A DNA stretch of 35,288 nt, from positions 1-35,288 of the forward strand of contig JANXVW010000193.1 of assembly GCA_025351455.1 (NCBI GenBank), written 5' to 3'. Below, one piece after another: positions 29,662-35,288 of this stretch (the stretch's first letter is position 1; each line of letters starts with the position of its first letter). Below the pieces are notes generated by a model. That model was not told where the DNA came from, did no database searches, and saw only the letters and a program-made list of their open reading frames with translations. The position numbers and the translations under genes are program-made. Source of the DNA: Betaproteobacteria bacterium. GTDB taxonomy: Bacteria; Pseudomonadota; Gammaproteobacteria; Burkholderiales; JACQAP01.

Positions 29662-30462
29662 ATGCATGCATTCAATTATCACAAGGCTTCGAGCGTCGCG
29701 GACGCGAGTGCGAAGCTCGCAGCTTCGGACGACTCCCGGCTGCTGGCTGGGGGGCAGACGCTGATTGCCGCGATGAAAATGCGCCTGTCGGCGCCGGCGG
29801 ATGTCATCGATCTGGGCGGCATTGCCGAATTGCGGGGAATCAAAATCGAGGGTGCAAGCATCACGATCGGAGCGATGACCACGCACGCTGCAGTAGCTTC
29901 ATCGAACGAGGTTGCGAAAGCCATCCCGGCGCTGGCGTTGCTCGCCGGCAGCATCGGCGATCCGATGGTGCGCAACATGGGTACGATCGGCGGTTCGGTC
30001 GCGAACAACGATCCCGCTGCGGACTACCCCGCGGCGCTGGTCGGACTGGGCGCGACCGTTGTTACCAGCAAACGTAAAATCCCGGCCGACCAGTTTTTCA
30101 CGGGCATGTACGAGACAGCGCTCGAGCCGGGCGAGATCATCACCTCGGTTTCCTTTCCCGTACCGAAGCGCGCCGGCTACATGAAATTCAAGAATCCTGC
30201 CTCGCGTTACGCGATGGTCGGTGTGTTCGTTGCTGAAAGCGCCAGCGGCATGCGGGTCGCCGTGACCGGCGCCGGGCCGAGCGTATTCCGCATCACTGAG
30301 ATGGAAAAGGCGCTGGCCAAATCGTTCTCGGCCGACGCGCTGAAAGGCATCAAGGTGCCGGCGGAGAATCTGAATACCGACATACATGCAACCGCGGAGT
30401 ATCGCGCCCATCTGGTTACCGTCATGGCCCAGCGCGCCGTCGATCAGGCGCTGGTTAAATGA
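29662..30462 (+). CDS. Molybdenum hydroxylase FAD-binding medium subunit (CoxM-like)
   Basis: LLAGGQTLIAAMKMRLSAPADVIDLG; RNMGTIGGSVANNDPAADYPAAL. Confidence 0.93.
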   Translation: MHAFNYHKASSVADASAKLAASDDSRLLAGGQTLIAAMKMRLSAPADVIDLGGIAELRGIKIEGASITIGAMTTHAAVASSNEVAKAIPALALLAGSIGDPMVRNMGTIGGSVANNDPAADYPAALVGLGATVVTSKRKIPADQFFTGMYETALEPGEIITSVSFPVPKRAGYMKFKNPASRYAMVGVFVAESASGMRVAVTGAGPSVFRITEMEKALAKSFSADALKGIKVPAENLNTDIHATAEYRAHLVTVMAQRAVDQALVK

Positions 30463-30512
30463 GCTATAAGACGGTTTGCTAAAAAACATTCCAAGCAAGC
30501 TGTGGCAGTGAA

Positions 30513-31013
30513 ATGAAAAAGCTTTTCACCATTGGCTACGAGGGCGTTGCGCTCGATGATTTCATACGTGCGCTCAAGACGGCCAAGATTGAAGTGCTGT
30601 TGGATGTCCGCGAGCTACCGATCTCGCGACGTAAGGGTTTTTCAAAGACCGCCTTGGGTACTGCGTTGACCGAGGCCGGCATTGCCTACCGCCACGAAAA
30701 GCAATTGGGCTCGCCCAAGACGATCCGGCATAGATTGCGAGAGGACGGTAATTACCCGCGCTTCTTCCGCGAATTCGACCGGTATCTGATCAAACAGTCG
30801 ACGTTGCTGGAGATGCTCGCCGAGAAACTTAAGGGCAATGTTGCGTTGATGTGTTACGAGAAGAACCACGAAGAATGCCATCGACGCTCGGTGGCCGATG
30901 CCTTGGCCGAACTGCTTGGCAAGACACCGATCCATCTAGGAGTGGGTGATCATGCAAGGGAAGGATCGGAAGCGGCGCGTTCGTATCCTCGTCAAGGCGT
31001 TTCCGCAGCCTAG
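30513..31013 (+). CDS. DUF488 family protein
   Basis: KKLFTIGYEGVALDDFIRALKTAKIEVLLDVRELPISRRKGFSK...LMCYEKNHEECHRRSVAD. Confidence 0.88.
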   Translation: MKKLFTIGYEGVALDDFIRALKTAKIEVLLDVRELPISRRKGFSKTALGTALTEAGIAYRHEKQLGSPKTIRHRLREDGNYPRFFREFDRYLIKQSTLLEMLAEKLKGNVALMCYEKNHEECHRRSVADALAELLGKTPIHLGVGDHAREGSEAARSYPRQGVSAA

Positions 31014-31782
31014 CGCGAAGCACGAAGAGACCGTCTGCTGTGCCGGCGTCACGGAGGACGGCCGTGAGCTACTTCGGCTTTATCCGGTCCGTTACCGCCG
31101 GTTGTCCAAGAGCGATCAGTTCGATCGCTATGATCTGGTCGAGATGACGACCACCAAGGCATCCTCGGACACGCGGCCCGAGAGCTACCGGGTCGATGAA
31201 GGCTCGATCCGCCTGATCCAACACGGCGGAATTTCCGAGGAGGCAAAAATAAGACTCTGGCGACCCTTCGTTGCACCGTCAATTGGGATATTAATCGAGG
31301 ACAACAAGACCTCCGGACGCAGCCTGGGTATCATCCGACCCCAGCTTGAGAATATCAAGTTCATCGTCAAGGAAGCCAAGGATAGCAACACCGAAGATCA
31401 AAAAATCGCCGATCTGATCTTCCACGAGCAGGCCTCGTTACTCGAAGACCCGCTAAAGCCGCTGGAAAAACCCAAGCACAGTTTCTCCTACCACTTCACC
31501 TGCGCGGACCCAACACGTTGCACCTGCGCCAAACACCCGCACACGCATCAGATCCACGACTGGGAAGTTCAGGCAACCTACTTCAATTACAAGCGAAAGT
31601 ATAAGACCGAGGAAGAAACGTTGGTGAAGATGCAACAGGCTTATCAGGAGAACATCCCAATACGCAATCTGCATTTCATCATGGGCACCATGGCTTCGCA
31701 CCCGAAGACCTTCATCGTGATTGGACTATTGCGCTCGGGCATGAACCCGGAGGAGTTATCGAAACAGCGAGAGTTGTTTTAG
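30952..31782 (+). CDS. Uncharacterised Cys/His-rich-centre protein paired with DUF488
   Basis: Overlaps DUF488 gene by 62 bp with its own aggag RBS-like site; conserved-looking CADPTRCTCAKHPHTHQIHDWEV segment. Confidence 0.7.
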   Translation: MQGKDRKRRVRILVKAFPQPSAKHEETVCCAGVTEDGRELLRLYPVRYRRLSKSDQFDRYDLVEMTTTKASSDTRPESYRVDEGSIRLIQHGGISEEAKIRLWRPFVAPSIGILIEDNKTSGRSLGIIRPQLENIKFIVKEAKDSNTEDQKIADLIFHEQASLLEDPLKPLEKPKHSFSYHFTCADPTRCTCAKHPHTHQIHDWEVQATYFNYKRKYKTEEETLVKMQQAYQENIPIRNLHFIMGTMASHPKTFIVIGLLRSGMNPEELSKQRELF

Positions 31783-31892
31783 CGGGTGGCTTGACTGCCA
31801 GTTGATAATTGGCACTCAGGAAACCGTGGTCTATCCCTGAAGAACGTGCGAACGAGTGGTAGGCGTTTCGTCTAAGCAGGCTACGATCTCAC

Positions 31893-33051
31893 TCAAACCC
31901 CGAATATTTGATCTCCTTTCTCCGTCGCAATTAGGACTTCTTTTAGCTTTTTGGCGCTATCTCCCAAGAAGGTTTTAAAGAAGTCATTTGCAGTCATTTG
32001 ATAGATCTCGACACGGGCTGGACTTATCTTGGTGAGGTTGATGATCTCGTTCATTGACTTCAGTGCCTGAAATCTCTCTACCCTGTCTATAAATTTCATA
32101 TTGTCCGGTGCAACTGCAGGATCGATGACTAACATCTTCTTGTTTAAACCAGAACTCAGGCTTTGAATAAGAATATTGTTGATGTATTTTGTCTTGAAAG
32201 CTATACCCGACGACGACGAACAGGCTAGCGGCTTTAAGTTTTTCGCGAAAGCCGCCCAGCAACGACAAGAACGGATCATAGGATTGCAGTTTCGGGCCCG
32301 AGCCGAATACGATTAACGGTCTGACTTCGTGCGGGACTCCTTGCTTTACCTCTTCGTCGGATTCATCGAAGTACCAATCCACGGAGCCGTGCAATTTGAA
32401 CAACTTCACTTTCGCTGAGTTATTAGGGTCGTCGAAATCTCCGGACCACCGTTTTTGCGAAAATCCGACATCCACCAACTGCTCCTGTTCATTGTTGAAT
32501 ACAGTTTCGAATATGAGATCGTAATTTAGAGAAAAGACCGATAGGTCAAAATTTTTGTCAGACTCTACGAGGTCCCTTATTGGTTGAAGTAACGCCTCTG
32601 CCTTTCCTTTTTCAAAATGCGTCCACTTTGTAATAAGCCTATCGTATGCGAAATCTAGGAATTCGCTAAACACCTTGTCGTTCTTTATCTCCCAGCCAGT
32701 GATTTTTCCATTCCAATTTCCGACCAAAGGCGGAGGAACAATGTATTCTCGGTCCAATATCTGTCGTAGCACTGCGACGAAGTCTTCAATATTTGTCAAT
32801 TCAAACAACTTTGACTCCGGATCGCCTTTCAGGGCTCGTTGATACACAAGACTTTGAATAATGAAGTCGTAAATCGACGAGTATTGGGAATCCGCTCCCG
32901 CTCCGGCTATTGCTAACTCGCTGACGTCCGATCTCAAACTTACGAGCATTTGCTTAGACGAAAGGCATCCGGCATCCATTGACGCTCCCGCCCCCAGCAG
33001 AAACACTGTTCTATCAAAAAGACTGCTGAGTTGAACGTCGCCCACGTTCAT
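31893..33051 (-). CDS. SIR2-like domain protein, apparent frameshift at A4 run (32187-32190)
   Basis: FLLGAGASMDAGCLSSKQM, SLNYDLIFETVF, FKLHGSVDW, VVGYSFQDK; the C-terminal part continues in another frame (YINNILIQSLSSGLNKKMLVIDP...IFGV). Confidence 0.82.
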
Positions 33052-35054
33052 AGAAACCAGAGAGACCGCTTCGCTACTTCAGAACTTGGTAAAGATTGTC
33101 CTCCAAACGCGGCGCTCATTTCGGCAACTTTTTCCGAGTACAAAATCGTAACCGGTTTGCCCTTTTGCTTGACGCTCCTCCAGTACATTCTGGAGAACTG
33201 ATACACTTGGTCTATCAGTTGCTGAATATCCTCGTTTGCCAATTCCTGAATGCTGGCCTTCGAAATCTTGATCCGCACAGGAAACGGAAAATCGTCAACC
33301 TTTGAACCCGTAACATCCGCATATCTAGTGTTGTTACAAAGCAAATAGTCCCCTCGCCGCAAAACTATACAGGTTCCGCTCATTGGCATTTTTCCCGGAT
33401 ATCCAATATCAAACGGGACTAGATCAGCGTCCTCGACGATGTGAGCCACGACGTAGGGAATCTTGAGGCCGAGAGCATCAAGCGCTGAGAGGACAGCTTT
33501 TTCTTCGGCCCTATTCATATGTTTGAAAAAGTGAATGACAAGCCGCTTTACTTCCGGCCACTCCTGAGGCACTGAGGATAAGATTGAGCGGAAATAACTA
33601 ATCAGATCGTTTACGGCGGAAACTTGGCTAGAGTCAAACCTAATGAACGTACCATCATTCTTGAAAGCAACCGTTGTACCGATGTAGACGTTGTTATCTA
33701 AGTCCCTAAAAGCGCCTAGCCCTACGACAAGATCATGTCGAATTGGGCGGCTTAGACGCCACGGAATACCACCGAGCTTTGCGAGGATCGCAATGGCGAT
33801 GTTGGGTAAAAAATAATTAAAATTCGGCAAATCAACGTTAGCTTTATATACAACCTGTGAGCTAATGTTCCGTTCCAGCAGCATCTTTTTTAGTCGAAAA
33901 TAAACGCCTCGTTTGTTTTCATCAATCTCATCTTTTTGGATTCTAGAGATATAGATCGCGATGTATTTGATAGCTGGGTCACATTGGATTTGCTGGAGTC
34001 GTGCTGATACTTCTTCGGTTGGATCTTCCTCCGCGTAGGAGATTGTCTTGTCTTTATCAAGTTTTAGCTCCAAGCCAACAAATCGATACAGCCCAGGAAA
34101 GCCCTTCAGGCCCCTGTTTAAACAGCTGTACAACCTATTGGCATGGTCGGCATCATCTTTGTGAAAAATGAAAAAGAATCTGTAACTGCCAGTCTGAACT
34201 GGCTGAAACGGTCCATATTCTTTGAGGCCGTTGTATGGACTGAAGTGAGTATGGTTTTCACCAAAGAGAAGGAGATTAGAATCTCTCGTGGCTCTAATGA
34301 CTTGACTTTCGCTTATTGGCTGAAAGCCCGATTCAAAGACTGTCAAAAGATTTCCAATAACCTTGCCGCGAAGGTGCTTCGTATAGAAGAGAAGGCTTTC
34401 TTCGTAGAATTTTCCATACTTATTTTGTACGCGAGAATAATTTGTAGAAAATCCTAGCTTTCTCCCCGCTTTGTAACTAACTACCGCTCGTGTCGAATCG
34501 GCCACCTTCTCTTGAGGAGTTATATCGCTCAATTTCTTCTGCGTGCGATCTGCAATTACCTTTGATACAACGTCGTCAAGTTGAGGTAGAGACGCCAAGG
34601 ATTTTTTAGTTATTTCGACTTCTCCCTCATACGAAATATTTAGGTGCCATAACTGTCCTTTGCACGCGTGCTGCTCTCGAGGCGCCAACGCACGAATAGC
34701 GAACCTCTTGTAAATGTCCGTTTCATTCCTCGTGGATTCGTGACTAAATTCTAGAGCGACCACGCTACCTATAAAATCGGACGACAGAATCAATCCCTGG
34801 CCAAAAAGATAGCTATGCAGCGACTTCGCTACGAGGCGCTTCAATACAGGAACGTTTTCCGCCGTTACTTTAAATTCTGAAGAACCTTGAAAAGGCGTCA
34901 CGTCCCAGCTAGCTTTCTCGCCATCGTCCGAAAAACCTACGCACGTTGGATAAATTTGGTTTGATCCGCCAGCGGGATCAGCGCTGACGTGAATCCTAAG
35001 CTCGGAAATGTTCAATTCGATTGGAACGAGATTAATTACAAGGTCCTGATTCAT
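33048..35054 (-). CDS. Prokaryotic Argonaute (long, catalytically degenerate PIWI; long-B-like)
   Basis: 668 aa; FGENHTHFSPYNGLKEYGPF, LPNIAIAILAKLGGIPWRL, RHDLVVGLGAFRD (no GID Asp), RLVIHFFKHMNRAEEKAV, YWRSVKQKGKPVTILYSEKVA, terminal LWFL. Confidence 0.9.
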   Translation of the reverse strand: MNQDLVINLVPIELNISELRIHVSADPAGGSNQIYPTCVGFSDDGEKASWDVTPFQGSSEFKVTAENVPVLKRLVAKSLHSYLFGQGLILSSDFIGSVVALEFSHESTRNETDIYKRFAIRALAPREQHACKGQLWHLNISYEGEVEITKKSLASLPQLDDVVSKVIADRTQKKLSDITPQEKVADSTRAVVSYKAGRKLGFSTNYSRVQNKYGKFYEESLLFYTKHLRGKVIGNLLTVFESGFQPISESQVIRATRDSNLLLFGENHTHFSPYNGLKEYGPFQPVQTGSYRFFFIFHKDDADHANRLYSCLNRGLKGFPGLYRFVGLELKLDKDKTISYAEEDPTEEVSARLQQIQCDPAIKYIAIYISRIQKDEIDENKRGVYFRLKKMLLERNISSQVVYKANVDLPNFNYFLPNIAIAILAKLGGIPWRLSRPIRHDLVVGLGAFRDLDNNVYIGTTVAFKNDGTFIRFDSSQVSAVNDLISYFRSILSSVPQEWPEVKRLVIHFFKHMNRAEEKAVLSALDALGLKIPYVVAHIVEDADLVPFDIGYPGKMPMSGTCIVLRRGDYLLCNNTRYADVTGSKVDDFPFPVRIKISKASIQELANEDIQQLIDQVYQFSRMYWRSVKQKGKPVTILYSEKVAEMSAAFGGQSLPSSEVAKRSLWFL

Positions 35055-35240
35055 ATACCCACCAATTGAAAATTATGCGCGCTGTACGGTCCGGGTTTCA
35101 CTTAGCCCACACTCACCGGCACCAGCGTCATGGTGTCGTTGCCGAAGATAGAAGTGGTCCCGCAAATCTGAACAGGGCTATAAGTGGAAACTCCGGGTAT
35201 AAAGCCGGACCGGACACGGTCCGGCAAAAAGGAGTTTTTG

Positions 35241-35288
35241 ATGGTGAAGAAGAAAGCATCGGCGCGGCGCACGCGGCGCGCCCACAAT
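35241..35288 (+). mobile_element. Start of a probable IS3-family orfA transposase, truncated by window end
   Basis: RBS aaaggag then MVKKKASARRTRRAHN, resembling IS3-type orfA N-termini. Confidence 0.4.

Noticed and set aside
26692-30462. Aerobic CO dehydrogenase (form I CoxMSL)
   Set aside because: Active-site loop is AYRGAGRPE, not AYXCSFR; annotated only as a molybdenum hydroxylase of unknown substrate.
31893-32279. Independent 128-aa gene
   Set aside because: Its first ~30 residues are out-of-frame SIR2 sequence; it is better explained as the frameshifted SIR2 C-terminus.
31893-35054. Canonical SPARSA (short pAgo + SIR2-APAZ)
   Set aside because: Ago is 668 aa and the SIR2 protein ~386 aa, too short for a C-terminal APAZ; long-B-like arrangement preferred, pending phylogeny.
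30463-35184. 8-bp direct repeat GCTATAAG at 30463-30470 and 35177-35184 as att/target duplication
   Set aside because: Too short to distinguish from chance over 4.7 kb; no integrase seen.

Overview
Betaproteobacterial-type chromosomal segment, identified by protein motifs only. Most of it is ordinary core genome: peroxiredoxin (partial), histone H1-like, nrdA-nrdB, ampD, pilS-pilR, tRNA-Pro(CGG), ispB, rplU-rpmA-obgE-proB, CNP1-like/cfa, a DUF3501/Fe-S oxidoreductase/rubrerythrin cluster, a diguanylate cyclase, a DUF3025 protein, an LhgO-like oxidase, a PaaK-like CoA ligase with a DpgC-like crotonase-fold dioxygenase, and a molybdenum hydroxylase (L divergent from S-M). From about 30.5 kb there is a lower-GC accessory/defence segment: DUF488 plus an uncharacterised Cys/His protein, convergent with a catalytically degenerate long prokaryotic Argonaute followed by a SIR2-like effector that carries an apparent frameshift. 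The window ends at what looks like the start of an IS transposase. Main hunt results: (1) a 33-codon ORF overlapping the nrdA stop by ATGA that ends in the same NPECEACQ tail as NrdA, with only synonymous differences; (2) the pAgo-SIR2 operon; (3) a dispersed pseudoknot-capable repeat directly 3' of proB (92-bp tandem) and ampD; (4) five intergenic elements built from paired inverted arrays of 7-9 bp tandem units; (5) a candidate structured RNA at about 750-945. No searches or folding programs were run.
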